A stretch of DNA of 64,000 nt from Lysobacter auxotrophicus (GCF_027924565.1 NZ_AP027041.1:4044748-4108747), one strand, 5' to 3'. Shown: positions 23,227-31,340, numbered from the stretch's first letter. Translations and numbers: made by a program. The notes: a model not told the origin generated them from the sequence alone.

Positions 23227-23915
23227 ACGACGCCAATTCCCCAGGCTCCAGCCCCGCGTGGATGGGCAAGTGGGCGCACGACCTGCGCGGTCCGCTCGCG
23301 CCGATCCAGTCGGCGTTGTTCCTGCTGCGCCACAGCGGCAGCGACGTCAACGAACGCGACGAACTGTTCGAACTGATCGACCGCCAGATGCGGCGGCTCA
23401 CCGGCATGATCGACGAGATCGGCGACTGGGTGCGCGCCGACCAGGGCCGGCTGCTCACGCGCAGCGGGCCGATCGACCTGGCGTTGATCGTGGAAGCCAG
23501 TCGCGGCCTCGGCGCGGACGCCGTCGCGGTGCATTACGAGGGCGACGCCGAGAACGCGTGCCTGGAAGGCGATGCGTCGCGCCTGGCGAACCTGCTGTCG
23601 ACGTTCTTCTGGCTGGTGTCCACGCCGCGCGACGGCGGCGCCACCAGCAACGACGATGCGCGCCCCGTGGTGGACATCGCCGTGCGCGACGCTCGCGTTC
23701 ACCTCACCGGCCCGCTGAGTCCGGCCATCCGCGCGGGCAGCGACATCGAAACGCTCTTCACCCAGCCGCAGGTCGCGCCCGCCGGCGACGGCCTCGGCCT
23801 GCGCCTGCTGATCGCGAGCGCGATCGCGAAGGGGCATGGAGGCGAGCTGGGGACGCGCGCCACGGGCGAAGACGCGGTGGAAGTCTTCCTTCGGCTGCCT
23901 GTGCTGAAAGCCTGA
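23223..23915 (+). CDS. degenerate histidine kinase-like protein
   Basis: A 230-residue protein that starts in an ATGA overlap with the previous kinase. It has a HisKA-like helix with a candidate phospho-His19 (KWAHDLRGPLAP). The ATPase half is eroded: where the N box should read like NLLxNAxK it reads NLLSTFFWLVST, and no clear DxGxG box is seen, although a G-rich GDGLGLRLLI segment remains. It may act as a phosphotransfer or dimerisation partner rather than an active kinase. No receiver or output domain follows. Its place as the last of three overlapping genes suggests it serves this phosphorelay. Confidence 0.75.
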   Translation: MNDANSPGSSPAWMGKWAHDLRGPLAPIQSALFLLRHSGSDVNERDELFELIDRQMRRLTGMIDEIGDWVRADQGRLLTRSGPIDLALIVEASRGLGADAVAVHYEGDAENACLEGDASRLANLLSTFFWLVSTPRDGGATSNDDARPVVDIAVRDARVHLTGPLSPAIRAGSDIETLFTQPQVAPAGDGLGLRLLIASAIAKGHGGELGTRATGEDAVEVFLRLPVLKA

Positions 23916-23940
23916 GCAGGCAAGGCGTTGTAGCCAGCTT

Positions 23941-24013
23941 TTGTAGCCCGGGTAAGCGAAGCGCACCCGGGACTGTCACGCGCAACCCGGGCGCACTTCG
24001 CCTACCCGGGCTA
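23941..24013. repeat. inverted repeat, GTAGCCCGGG family
   Basis: Left arm 23941-23971 (TTGTAGCCCGGGTAAGCGAA...), right arm about 23986-24013 (CCCGGGCGCACTTCGCCTAC...), imperfect. It fills the gap between two convergent genes and may act as a bidirectional transcription stop. Confidence 0.85.
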
Positions 24014-24032
24014 AAGGATCAATAGCGCCGAA

Positions 24033-25409
24033 TCACTGCGAAAGCTGCGGCCCGTCCGGCGCCCTCGGCGCCAACCGCTCCGCGTTGCCGTACGCCACCG
24101 GCTTCAACGCGCCGTCGCGGATCCAGTCCACCAGCATCGCGTAGTAGCCGTCCGCATAACGCAGCGACGTGCGCTCGCCATCAGCGGCGGTTTCGAACTC
24201 GATGATCCCGTGGTCGGTGCCGGGGAATTCGACGACTTCCACGTTCGGGTTCGTCTTGGCCACCGACAACAGGCGCCGGCGCGTTTCTTCCGGCGGCGCT
24301 TCCTTGTCGGCGCCGGCGAGGATCCACAGCAGCGGCACCTTCACCGCGCGCAGCGGCGGCATCGGATCGTGGCGCCACGTCGTGCCCTCGTCATGGAACG
24401 GACCGACCAGGCGCAGCATCGTCGGCGAATGCCTGACGATGTCGCCGGTGAACTCACCCTGCATCGCGCCCCACCACGGCTCCTTGCCGTACTTCGCCTT
24501 CAGCGCTTCGAGCCGGTCGTAACCGTCCTTGAAGCCCGACGCGATCACCTCGCCGGTCGCATCGGTGACTTCGCGCGCCTTCGCCAGCGCATCGCCGCTG
24601 AAACCGGCCTTGATCAGGTCCAGCTGCACCTGGTCGCGATCCTCCGCGAGCGGGCTGTCGGCCAGCCCGTAGCTCACGGCGACGAAGTCCGGATCGCTGC
24701 GCTGCGCGGCGAGCGGTTCGATCCACCCCGCCTGGCTGCCGCCGCTGAAACCGACGCGACCAGCACGCTTGCCCGCGAGGCGGCGCGCTTCCTTCAGCGC
24801 GGCGGCGGCGTCGTCGGCGAGCAGGTGGAAGTCCTGCGTGTAGCGGCCGGTGCTGTCGCCGGAACCGCGCTTGTCGTACACGAACACGCCGATCCCCTGC
24901 GCCGGGAAGATGCGCTGGAACGCGTTGAACGTGCGCGCCGAATAGCCTTCCGAGCCGTGCACCATCACCGCGATCGGCACCGGTCCGTCGCCCGGCGGCA
25001 TGACGAGCCGGCCGGCCAGTGTTTCGCCATTGCCTTGGAAGCGCGTCTCCACCGCCTCGAATTCGAGCTTCGTGCCGCGCTGGCCTTCGAAGGTCATCGC
25101 CGGCTTCTCGCACGTGCCCAGCGAAACCGGCGTCTTGTCGGCGTGGTCGCTCCAGCCGACCGTGCCGCTCCAGTTCCCGGCTGCGTCCTGCACGATCTTG
25201 CCAGTGCGGCCGTCCATCGCGCGCCAGCGCAGGCCGGGCTCGGACATCGGCGCGATGTCGACCAGCCGACCGTCGTCGAGCCGATAGACGCCCACGTGGC
25301 ACGCCATGCGCGGATCGATCGGCTTGTCGCGTTCCGGCCGCGTCCACCAGAACACCGCCGCGGCTCCCACCGCCACGAGCACCAGCACCGTCACCAACAC
25401 CTTGCGCAT
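24033..25409 (-). CDS. alpha/beta hydrolase, exported or membrane-anchored
   Basis: A 458-residue protein. The N-terminus MRKVLVTVLVLVAVGAAAVFWW is a signal anchor. A beta-rich region of about 130 residues follows, then an alpha/beta hydrolase domain: oxyanion region MVHGSEGYSART, KRGSGDSTG, a nucleophile elbow GFSGGSQAGW near residue 222, the acid-bearing AGADKEAPPEET and the catalytic His in GTDHGIIEF. The pattern is that of bile-acid-CoA:amino acid N-acyltransferase-like or prolyl peptidase-like esterases. The true substrate is unknown. The start ATG at 25409 is preceded by GGAGAACGCTC. Confidence 0.85.
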   Translation of the reverse strand: MRKVLVTVLVLVAVGAAAVFWWTRPERDKPIDPRMACHVGVYRLDDGRLVDIAPMSEPGLRWRAMDGRTGKIVQDAAGNWSGTVGWSDHADKTPVSLGTCEKPAMTFEGQRGTKLEFEAVETRFQGNGETLAGRLVMPPGDGPVPIAVMVHGSEGYSARTFNAFQRIFPAQGIGVFVYDKRGSGDSTGRYTQDFHLLADDAAAALKEARRLAGKRAGRVGFSGGSQAGWIEPLAAQRSDPDFVAVSYGLADSPLAEDRDQVQLDLIKAGFSGDALAKAREVTDATGEVIASGFKDGYDRLEALKAKYGKEPWWGAMQGEFTGDIVRHSPTMLRLVGPFHDEGTTWRHDPMPPLRAVKVPLLWILAGADKEAPPEETRRRLLSVAKTNPNVEVVEFPGTDHGIIEFETAADGERTSLRYADGYYAMLVDWIRDGALKPVAYGNAERLAPRAPDGPQLSQ

Positions 25410-25521
25410 GAGCGTTCTCCGTCGGGCGGGCCGACTTTACGGCATCGGGCGATGCCACATGGGTTCGGATGCGCGTGGGCACCGATGGGTTTGGACGCCG
25501 CCGACGCGCGCCAGCGGTCGG

Positions 25522-26274
25522 CTATTTCCCGGCCGCGTGGATGACGTCGACAGGTCCGACGTTGACCTCGCCGGTCGGGACGGGCGTCAGGAGGATGCGG
25601 TCCTGCCATTGCCAGTACTGCTCGGGCAGCCAGTAGCGGTCGTCGTAGTACTGCTCGCCCGTCACGACCGCGCCGCATTTGCCCATGTCCGGATCGATGC
25701 AGATCGACAGGTTCCCGACCCAGCCCGCGCGACTGCCGGTAACGTTCCGCCGGCCGGTCCGGAGCAGTTTCTCGAGCCGCGGCTTGGCCACCTTGTCGCC
25801 GAACTCCGCATAGAGGCCCTCGCCTTCGGCGATGGCGCGGTCGCGCTCGGACGGTGTCAGCGCGAGCCAGTAACGCTCGCGATGCGCGAGCAGGATGCGG
25901 GCGCCGCGCTCCGCCGCTAGGTCCATCCACGCATAGGCCAGCGCGCGGTCGACCTCGCCGCCTTCGCCGCGCCAGTACATTTCCGCCAGCGCGCCTTGCG
26001 ACAGCTTGTCGGCGAAGCGTGCCGCGCGCCGGAAGTAATCGCGCGCTTCCGCATGGCGAGCTCTGTTTCGCGCCTGCATGCCGAGCAGGCGGAAGCGCTG
26101 GTCGGGATGCGCATTCAAGAACCCGTCGCTGCCGACGATGTCCGCATCGACCGGCTTGAAGGCGCCCGCGTCGTAACCGCGCGATGCCTGATCGTCCCGG
26201 CTTCCCGGTGGCGAGCCAGATGCGGTCGTCCCGACGATCAGCAGCATCCCCATGCACAACGCAAATCGCGCCAT
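25522..26274 (-). CDS. secreted hypothetical protein with SEL1/TPR-like centre
   Basis: A 250-residue protein with a short signal peptide (MARFALCMGMLLIVGTTASG). Residues about 60-125 read like one or two helical SEL1/TPR repeats (RHAEARDYFRRAARFADKLSQ; GALAEMYWRGEGGEVDRALAYAWMDLAAERG, the WRGEG...A.AWMDLAA pattern being typical). The C-terminal part has two Cys (CIDPDMGKC) that may form a disulfide and a Trp/Tyr-rich stretch. Similar proteins in Lysobacter are uncharacterised. The start ATG at 26274 has an AAGGAG ribosome site; an in-frame start at 26352 is less likely. Confidence 0.7.
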   Translation of the reverse strand: MARFALCMGMLLIVGTTASGSPPGSRDDQASRGYDAGAFKPVDADIVGSDGFLNAHPDQRFRLLGMQARNRARHAEARDYFRRAARFADKLSQGALAEMYWRGEGGEVDRALAYAWMDLAAERGARILLAHRERYWLALTPSERDRAIAEGEGLYAEFGDKVAKPRLEKLLRTGRRNVTGSRAGWVGNLSICIDPDMGKCGAVVTGEQYYDDRYWLPEQYWQWQDRILLTPVPTGEVNVGPVDVIHAAGK

Positions 26275-26459
26275 CGCCGACTCCTTCCGCGAATCGCGAT
26301 TTCGATACGGCCGCCGCGGCGTGTCAAGCGCGGCCGGAAGCTTTCTGTGCAACGCCGCGTTGGAGCCCGGATAGGCGCGGGCGCCACGGGCTTCGACAAG
26401 CCTCTCTCCGAGGGCGTGAGCGCAGTGGCAGCCCTGTAATGGAGGACGGTTGGATGGGT

Positions 26460-26494
26460 GCTAATGTCCGCTTTCGACCCAAAGCGGACATCAG
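26460..26494. repeat. GTCCGC palindrome, copy R1
   Basis: GCTAATGTCCGCTTTCGACC followed by CAAAGCGGACATCAG. Stem TGTCCGCTTT (26465-26474) and AAAGCGGACA (26481-26490) with loop CGACCC. It lies 15 bp from the 3' end of the reductase gene. Confidence 0.9.
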
Positions 26495-26509
26495 AGGTCG
26501 CGAATCAGG

Positions 26510-27070
26510 TTAGTGGCGATCCTTCAGAACACTGTAGGTCAGCTCTGCAAACCCCGTGCCAACGCGTGTTGCGGAGATCAGGGCAAGCCCGGGGCTGAGG
26601 AGCCGTCGCGGGAACAACGGTTTTCCGGATCCGAGCGTCGCGGAGCCGATCTGTACGGTGATCTCGTCCAGCAAACCGGCGTCGTGAAACTGCGCTGCGA
26701 GGCCGCCGCCGCCCATGACCCACACATTCCTACCGTTGGCAGCCGCGAGCATTTGAGAGTGAGCCGCGCGAACGTCGCCGTTGGCGAACGTTACGTTGGC
26801 ACCTTCAATCTTGGGCAACTCGCGGCTGGTGAAGACCCAAGTGGGTTGGGTGTATGGCCACGCCGTTTCAGTCTGTTCGGAAACGGTACCTGCATTGCGC
26901 AGGATCCACTCATAGGTCGACGACCCCATTGCGATCGCGCCGACGCCCTCGATGAAGGACGGATAGCTGGTCTCGTTGATGTCGCCTAGGGGAAACAACC
27001 AGTCGAGTGAGTCGTCATCGGTGGCAAGAAAGCCATCGAGGCTCGACGACGTGTAGTACTGCGTCTTCAA
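26510..27070 (-). CDS. dihydrofolate reductase/RibD C-terminal family protein
   Basis: A 186-residue protein of the RibD C-terminal (DHFR-like) fold. Seen: the start KTQYYTSSSLDGFLATDDDS, GAIAMGSSTYEW, the FTSRELP strand and the NADPH-loop-like NVWVMGGGGLAAQF. Proteins of this group (YwjB/YyaP type) are uncharacterised reductases, distinct from FolA. Translation starts at TTG 27070, which has a strong ribosome site (AAGGAGG, 8 nt spacing). It is the only gene on the minus strand in a lower-GC repeat-bounded patch, and its 3' end abuts copy R1. It was probably acquired horizontally. Confidence 0.85.
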   Translation of the reverse strand: MKTQYYTSSSLDGFLATDDDSLDWLFPLGDINETSYPSFIEGVGAIAMGSSTYEWILRNAGTVSEQTETAWPYTQPTWVFTSRELPKIEGANVTFANGDVRAAHSQMLAAANGRNVWVMGGGGLAAQFHDAGLLDEITVQIGSATLGSGKPLFPRRLLSPGLALISATRVGTGFAELTYSVLKDRH

Positions 27071-27129
27071 AGCAGTGTCCTCCTTGAGAAAGGATGTGGA
27101 ACCTAGGAGTCTCCCGTCTCACAGCGTGA

Positions 27130-27339
27130 GACCACATCCGCTCTGGCGGCGAATTTGATCCGGCCTACGATCCCGATGTTCCGTTCGGTGAGACATCCTC
27201 GTTCTCGGACGCAAGCGATGCACTGGCCTTCGCGGTGGAGGAGTTGGGGGCCGTCCCGGAACGCTTCGTCAACTCGGGCATGGCGCAGGCCGAGTACGAC
27301 GACTACATCGCGGAGCATGGCTATCTTCCGCACCCTTGA
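27130..27339 (+). pseudogene. 3' remnant of a truncated gene
   Basis: An open frame of 69 codons with protein-like composition and no start codon at its head (a TGA lies directly upstream at 27127). The translated tail includes DPAYDPDVPFGET, DALAFAVEELGAVPERFVNS and MAQAEYDDYIAEHGYLPHP. This looks like the C-terminus of a real acidic protein whose 5' part has been lost. An ATG at 27280 would leave only the last 19 residues. It ends 16 bp before repeat R2, like the intact genes of this patch. The parent family was not recognised. Confidence 0.5.
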
Positions 27340-27355
27340 CCGTGTCGAACTGGAC

Positions 27356-27444
27356 GACCGCTTCTGGCCGATAGCGGACGCTGAGCCGGGACGGCCGGCA
27401 CCCGGGCTGCTAATGTCCGCTACCGACCCAAGGCGGACATTCCA
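27356..27444. repeat. composite GTCCGC palindrome, copy R2
   Basis: First half GACCGCTTCTGGCCGATAGC followed by GGAC (27356-27379). A CCGG-rich spacer follows. The second half (27409-27444) has stem ATGTCCGC / GCGGACAT. The spacer plus the start of the second half (GGGACGGCCGGCACCCGGGC onward) is identical in copy R4. Confidence 0.9.
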
Positions 27445-27495
27445 GGCAGGTTCGGGGGGCGAGGATGGAGTCGCGGTGCGTTGGGGGAAAATTGC

Positions 27496-27894
27496 ATGTC
27501 GCGAGTGATGAGCTACACAGTCTTTGTCATCAGCTATACGGTGCTATTCATTGGATTCCAGCTGCTGGCGCTTGATGTATCAGGCGGAGAGTTTGGCTGG
27601 TGGCTTCAGGCGATATCCCCGGTGCTTGCTGCCCCATTTGCATTGCTGATCGCGCAGCGCGTGGGCTTACTCTCCGTACGTGGGTTGTTGTTCGCCACCT
27701 GCATGATGGCGATCGCCTACTACACACTGATCTGGTACAGCGCCACTTGGTCCGGCTATCCCAGGGGTCCGTACTTGCCACTCTCGCAAATGGCCGTCTG
27801 GGGCGTAGTACGACATTTGGGCATGCTGATCGCCGCACCGCTCGCCTGGCATTTTTTTCTTCGACGCAAGGGCGACGTTCGCAGCCGGGGTTGA
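27496..27894 (+). CDS. small four-helix membrane protein, unknown
   Basis: A 132-residue protein with four predicted membrane segments: SYTVLFIGFQLLALDV, LLAQ/VLAAPFALLIAQRVG, GLLFATCMMAIAYYTLIW and a C-terminal segment MLIAAPLAWHFF ending in a basic tail (LRRKGDVRSRG). No family was recognised. The ATG at 27496 follows GGGGGA; an in-frame TTG at 27481 is a weaker choice. GC content is visibly lower than in the surrounding chromosome, with AT-rich third positions, suggesting acquisition from elsewhere. It lies between repeats R2 and R3 and ends 35 bp before R3. Confidence 0.65.
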   Translation: MSRVMSYTVFVISYTVLFIGFQLLALDVSGGEFGWWLQAISPVLAAPFALLIAQRVGLLSVRGLLFATCMMAIAYYTLIWYSATWSGYPRGPYLPLSQMAVWGVVRHLGMLIAAPLAWHFFLRRKGDVRSRG

Positions 27895-27929
27895 CGAACG
27901 CCGACCAAGAACGCTGAAAGGTGAGCGCT

Positions 27930-28017
27930 GACATCCGCTTCTGGCCGTTAGCGGACTGCCGCCGGCCGGGGCCGTCAAGGCAGTGCTAATGTCCGCTTTC
28001 GACCCTAAGCGGATATC
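27930..28017. repeat. composite GTCCGC palindrome, copy R3
   Basis: First half GACATCCGCTTCTGGCCGTT followed by AGCGGAC, a GC-rich spacer, and second half GCTAATGTCCGCTTTCGACC followed by CTAAGCGGATATC (27985-28017). Same two-part plan as R2 and R4. Confidence 0.88.
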
Positions 28018-28087
28018 GCACTTTTTGGCCAGAGAGGCGCTGGAAGGGTGGTCGGAACCAAGTTCGCTATACAACGCAGGCTTTTGC

Positions 28088-28456
28088 ATGAAACCGTCCG
28101 AGCTATCGAACTGGGTCGACGCATACATCACCGTGCAGGGCGCCGGCGGGCTTGATGCACACCATCCCCATTGGTGGGCTATTGAGCGGTTCTTCGAGCT
28201 TATGCCTGAGCATCCGGACGAGTGCTGGCAAGCAATCCTAGCCATTCTGGATCGAGAGCCTAGCGAAGCTGTACTCGGCATCCTGGGGGCAGGCCCGTTA
28301 GAAGACCTGATTCACCAGCATGGCGCTGCATTCATTGAAAGTGTTGAGTTTGAAGCCCGGGAGAATCCGCCATTCAAAGCTCTCCTTAGCCGTGTCTGGG
28401 AAAGCAGCACGCCCGAGATATGGATGAGAGTGCAGAGGGCTCGCGGCGAAATCTAG
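28088..28456 (+). CDS. DUF6869-like hypothetical protein
   Basis: A 122-residue soluble acidic protein. The pattern HHPHWWAIERFFELMPEHPDE, then AILAILDREPSEAVLGILGAGPLEDLIHQHG (core GAGPLEDLIHQHG) and LLSRVWESS recalls the DUF6869 family, whose members carry a conserved AxGPLEDLLxxHG core; this assignment is from memory and moderate. Function is unknown; such proteins often occur as stand-alone accessory genes. The frame is open from inside repeat R3, but the ATG at 28088 is the sensible start. It ends 38 bp before R4, and GC is lower than average. Confidence 0.65.
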   Translation: MKPSELSNWVDAYITVQGAGGLDAHHPHWWAIERFFELMPEHPDECWQAILAILDREPSEAVLGILGAGPLEDLIHQHGAAFIESVEFEARENPPFKALLSRVWESSTPEIWMRVQRARGEI

Positions 28457-28494
28457 ATCGGCATGCTCACGGCAAGCCCTGACGAGACTCCTGC

Positions 28495-28583
28495 GCTAAC
28501 GTCCGCTTCTGTCCGATAACGGACATTCGGACGGGACGGCCGGCACCCGGGCTGCTAATGTCCGCTCCCGACCCAAAGCGGAC
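28495..28583. repeat. composite GTCCGC palindrome, copy R4
   Basis: First half GCTAACGTCCGCTTCTGTCC followed by GATAACGGACATTC (28495-28528). The spacer is shared with R2. Second half GCTAATGTCCGCTCCCGACC followed by CAAAGCGGACA (28552-28583). Confidence 0.9.
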
Positions 28584-28621
28584 AACCTAGCCCGGCAGTG
28601 GCATTCGAATGGAGATGATTG

Positions 28622-28897
28622 ATGCGCGATATCGATCAGATCGAAAGCACGCTGGTCGTTCTGTATCCGAAGCTCAAAGTCACGCAGCTGAAGGTGCTTC
28701 ATCCTGGTGCTGATGACGACGGCCTGTGGTTCTTCTCGCACCCGGACTGCGATTGCGAGGTGCAACTGGAAGCGCCGACAAGGAACTGCCCGTTTCTTCT
28801 GGAAAGCGGCAAGGACGACCAAGGACGCGTGGTAACCACAGTCGACCAGGCCATTGACGGCGTGGTGGCGAAACTAGGACTGCCACCGGCGCGGTGA
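28622..28897 (+). CDS. small hypothetical protein of the repeat-bounded patch
   Basis: A 91-residue acidic protein, not recognised. It has a DCDCEVQLE segment with two Cys and an alpha/beta-like pattern (VVLYPKLKVTQLKVLHPG; LWFFSHPDC). The size and acidity recall orphan immunity proteins, but this is only an impression. The start ATG at 28622 has a GGAG ribosome site 7 nt upstream. The stop codon touches the degenerate repeat R5. Composition is less GC-rich than the chromosome around it. Confidence 0.6.
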   Translation: MRDIDQIESTLVVLYPKLKVTQLKVLHPGADDDGLWFFSHPDCDCEVQLEAPTRNCPFLLESGKDDQGRVVTTVDQAIDGVVAKLGLPPAR

Positions 28898-28932
28898 ATG
28901 TCAGCTCCTGGCCGCTAGCAGACAGCACCCAG
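28897..28932. repeat. degenerate GTCCGC palindrome, copy R5
   Basis: GAATGTCAGCTCCTGGCCGC followed by TAGCAGACAGCACC: the same plan as the first half of R2 and R3 (CTTCTGGCCGNTAGCGGAC) with several substitutions. It marks the right end of the repeat-bounded patch. Confidence 0.6.
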
Positions 28933-29027
28933 ACGACCATCGTGCGCACATCGCCTCAGATCGTCCAACGCACACCCGCGACTCGCGACGTAGTCCTGAA
29001 GAGTTCCCACCAAACAGGAGACGCCAC

Positions 29028-29546
29028 ATGATCGAACTTCCCGTATGCGATCCGTGCGACCTGTGCGAAGGCATGGCCGGTCGCGAAGCACGATGGGCGA
29101 TCATCGAGGAAGGCGAGCACACGCTGACGGTGATCAACCCGTGGCAGTTCGAAGTCGGTCAGTGCTGCGTCATCACGCGACGCCACGTCGCGACGCTTCT
29201 GGACCTGTCGACGGCGGAGTGCGGGTCGATACTGGTCGCGGCCAGGCGCGTCGCGCACGCGCTCGTGGAAACCTATCGACCGCTGGGGATACTCACGTTC
29301 CAGAACAACGGCGTGTACAGCGGGCAGGAAACGCCGCACTACCACCATCACGTCGTGCCGCGGCAGCCCGGCAGCGACTGGGGCATCGGCCCGCCGCAGC
29401 TGGCGACCTTCGACGGCGCCGGTCGCATCCGCGGGACGCCGCACGATCCCGCCGGCGATGCGCTGCGTCGCGAACGGGTCCAGGCGTCGGCGCAGCAGCT
29501 CGTCGAGACCGCGCAGCGGATCCGGTCGAATCTTCCCGACCGGTAA
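29028..29546 (+). CDS. HIT family nucleotide-binding protein
   Basis: A 172-residue protein of the histidine triad superfamily. The HxHxHxx motif is HYHHHVV at residues 104-110; the middle His is the nucleophile on nucleoside phosphates. Upstream are the family segments HTLTVINPWQFEVGQCCVITRRH (core VINPWQFEVGQ) and FQNNGVYSGQETPH. The N-terminal CDPCDLCEG resembles a zinc knuckle found in some HIT hydrolases. The substrate is probably a dinucleoside polyphosphate or AMP-lysine type compound, unresolved. The start ATG at 29028 has a CAGGAGACGCC ribosome site. It precedes the GNAT gene by 31 bp. Confidence 0.88.
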   Translation: MIELPVCDPCDLCEGMAGREARWAIIEEGEHTLTVINPWQFEVGQCCVITRRHVATLLDLSTAECGSILVAARRVAHALVETYRPLGILTFQNNGVYSGQETPHYHHHVVPRQPGSDWGIGPPQLATFDGAGRIRGTPHDPAGDALRRERVQASAQQLVETAQRIRSNLPDR

Positions 29547-29577
29547 GCTCGTGCCACACGCGGACACTGGAGGTTGC

Positions 29578-30102
29578 ATGGCATTGGAAGTAGTCGTACG
29601 CAAGGCGCAGGCCGGCGACGAGAACGCGCTGTCGATGGTGGGGCAGGCGACGTTCCTGGAGACGTTCTCGGGTGTGCTCGACGGCGCCGCGATCGTCGAG
29701 CACTGCCGCAAGGCGCATTCGCCGTCGCAGTACCTGCAGTGGTTGGGTGACGCGCGGTCGGCGCTATGGCTGGCAGGCGCGGTTCCCGGCGATGCGCCGG
29801 TGGGCTATGTCGTGGTGACGGCGCCCGATCTGCCCGGCGCGGACGCGGCGCGCGACCTGGAACTCAAGCGCATCTACCTGCTCGGGCGCTACCAGGGCGG
29901 GGGCCTGGGCAAGCGGCTGCTAGGCGAGGCTATCGGGCATGCCCGGCGCGTGGGCGCGGCCCGCCTGCTGCTGGGCGTGTACGCGCAGAACCACTCGGCC
30001 ATCGCCTTCTATGCGAAGCAGGGCTTCAAGCACTTCGCGGACCGCCAGTTCGTGGTGGGCGGAACCGCATACGACGATCGGGTGTTGAGCCTGGAACTGT
30101 GA
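29578..30102 (+). CDS. GNAT family N-acetyltransferase
   Basis: A 174-residue acetyltransferase. The acetyl-CoA pyrophosphate loop is seen as RYQGGGLGKRLL (about residues 102-113), preceded by the beta-4 strand DLELKRIYLL and followed by LGVYAQNHSAIAFYAKQGF (motif B, NHSAIAFYxKxGF). The acceptor is unknown; the pattern resembles RimI-like or polyamine-type GNATs. The start ATG at 29578 has a strong GGAGG ribosome site. It follows the HIT gene closely and may be co-transcribed. Confidence 0.88.
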   Translation: MALEVVVRKAQAGDENALSMVGQATFLETFSGVLDGAAIVEHCRKAHSPSQYLQWLGDARSALWLAGAVPGDAPVGYVVVTAPDLPGADAARDLELKRIYLLGRYQGGGLGKRLLGEAIGHARRVGAARLLLGVYAQNHSAIAFYAKQGFKHFADRQFVVGGTAYDDRVLSLEL

Positions 30103-30156
30103 TTCACGCGCCGGCCGCGCTTGCGCCGGGCGCTGGAGATCGACGAACGCCAGCGA

Positions 30157-31206
30157 CTAGCACGGCGCCTTCGGCACGACGCTGCGTCCTTCCGATGCCG
30201 AGTCGGCGGCGGCCTGCAGGATCGCCATGACGGCGATGGCTTCTTCGGGCGGAACGGGGTTGGAGCCGTTGCCCGCGATGGCATCGGCCAGCCCGGCATA
30301 GAAGCGCGACTGGTCGCCCGGCAGCGCGGGGCGCGACTGGAGCGCCTCGTTGTCGCATCGCCATTGCAGCGGGTCGGGATCGACGCCCCATTGCGGATCG
30401 CCCGGTCGAAGGCCGGCCAGTAGCTGGGATTCCTGCGGATCGGGCCGGGCCTTGATCAACGAGCCGCGCGTGCCGTGCACGACGAAGCGCGGGCCCGGGA
30501 TGGCCGCGAGCATGCCCACCTGCAGCACCGCGCGCGTCGCGCCGAAGGACAACACGACGTGCGCCCAGTCGTCCGTCGTCGCGCCGTCGCGTTGTCGCGA
30601 GACGCTCGCCTGCACGGCATCCGGCCAGCCGAACAGCGACAGCGCCTGGTCCACCAGATGCGGCCCGAGGTCCCACCACAATCCCGTCGCGGGGCCGGGT
30701 CGTTCGCGCCACCGGTCCCGGACCTGTGGGCGGAATCGCTCGATGCGCGACTCGAAATGACGCACTTCGCCGACCAAGCCGTCCTGCATGGCCTGACGCA
30801 CTGTCAGGAAGTCGCTGTCCCAGCGCCGATTGTGGAAGACCGACAACAACCGGCCGCTTGCCCGCGCGGTCGCGAGCAGTTCGCAGGCCTCCGGAACGCT
30901 CGGCGTCAGTGGCTTGTCGACGACCACGTGTTTGCCCGCGCGAAGCGCGGCCTGCGCCAACGGAAAGTGCGTGTCGTTGGGTGTGGCGATCACGACTAGG
31001 TCGACGTCGGGCGCGACGACGGCCCGCATCGCATCGCCTTCGACGGCGACCTCGGGCAGGTCGGCCCGCACCTCTCCGGGGCGGCTGGACGCGACGCTCG
31101 TCAGCGACAGGCCGGAGACGGCGCGGATCAGCGGCGCATGGAACGTGCGCGCGGCGAAGCCGTAACCGATGAGGGCGACGCGGATCGGATGGGAGGCCTG
31201 ATTCAT
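30157..31206 (-). CDS. Gfo/Idh/MocA family oxidoreductase
   Basis: A 349-residue NAD(P)-dependent oxidoreductase. It has the N-terminal Rossmann start IRVALIGYGFAARTFHAPLI (GxGxxA type), VVIATPNDTHFPLA and the family signature KHVVVDKPLT (EKP motif read as DKP). The C-terminal domain keeps GLWWDLGPHLVDQAL, which contributes the active-site His. It resembles E. coli YdgJ/scyllo-inositol dehydrogenase-like enzymes; the substrate is probably a sugar or inositol and is not determined. The start ATG at 31206 fits the conserved N-terminus; the frame extends upstream. Confidence 0.9.
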   Translation of the reverse strand: MNQASHPIRVALIGYGFAARTFHAPLIRAVSGLSLTSVASSRPGEVRADLPEVAVEGDAMRAVVAPDVDLVVIATPNDTHFPLAQAALRAGKHVVVDKPLTPSVPEACELLATARASGRLLSVFHNRRWDSDFLTVRQAMQDGLVGEVRHFESRIERFRPQVRDRWRERPGPATGLWWDLGPHLVDQALSLFGWPDAVQASVSRQRDGATTDDWAHVVLSFGATRAVLQVGMLAAIPGPRFVVHGTRGSLIKARPDPQESQLLAGLRPGDPQWGVDPDPLQWRCDNEALQSRPALPGDQSRFYAGLADAIAGNGSNPVPPEEAIAVMAILQAAADSASEGRSVVPKAPC

Positions 31207-31340
31207 CGGGTCGGGCGCCCTTGGGTGAAGCGGGGATTGTGCATCGTGCGACCGCTGGCCCGTGCCGCCGCGTTCCGGGCGCGCGTGCTGGCGGTCTCTG
31301 CGAGCATGCAAGGCCAGGTCACGGCGCAGGAGGCACGCGA

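Noticed and set aside
26460-28932. Reading the GTCCGC palindromes as canonical integron attC sites
   Set aside because: The RYYYAAC and GTTRRRY core pairs are not found in the right places, and no integrase gene is in the window. Only the layout is cassette-like.
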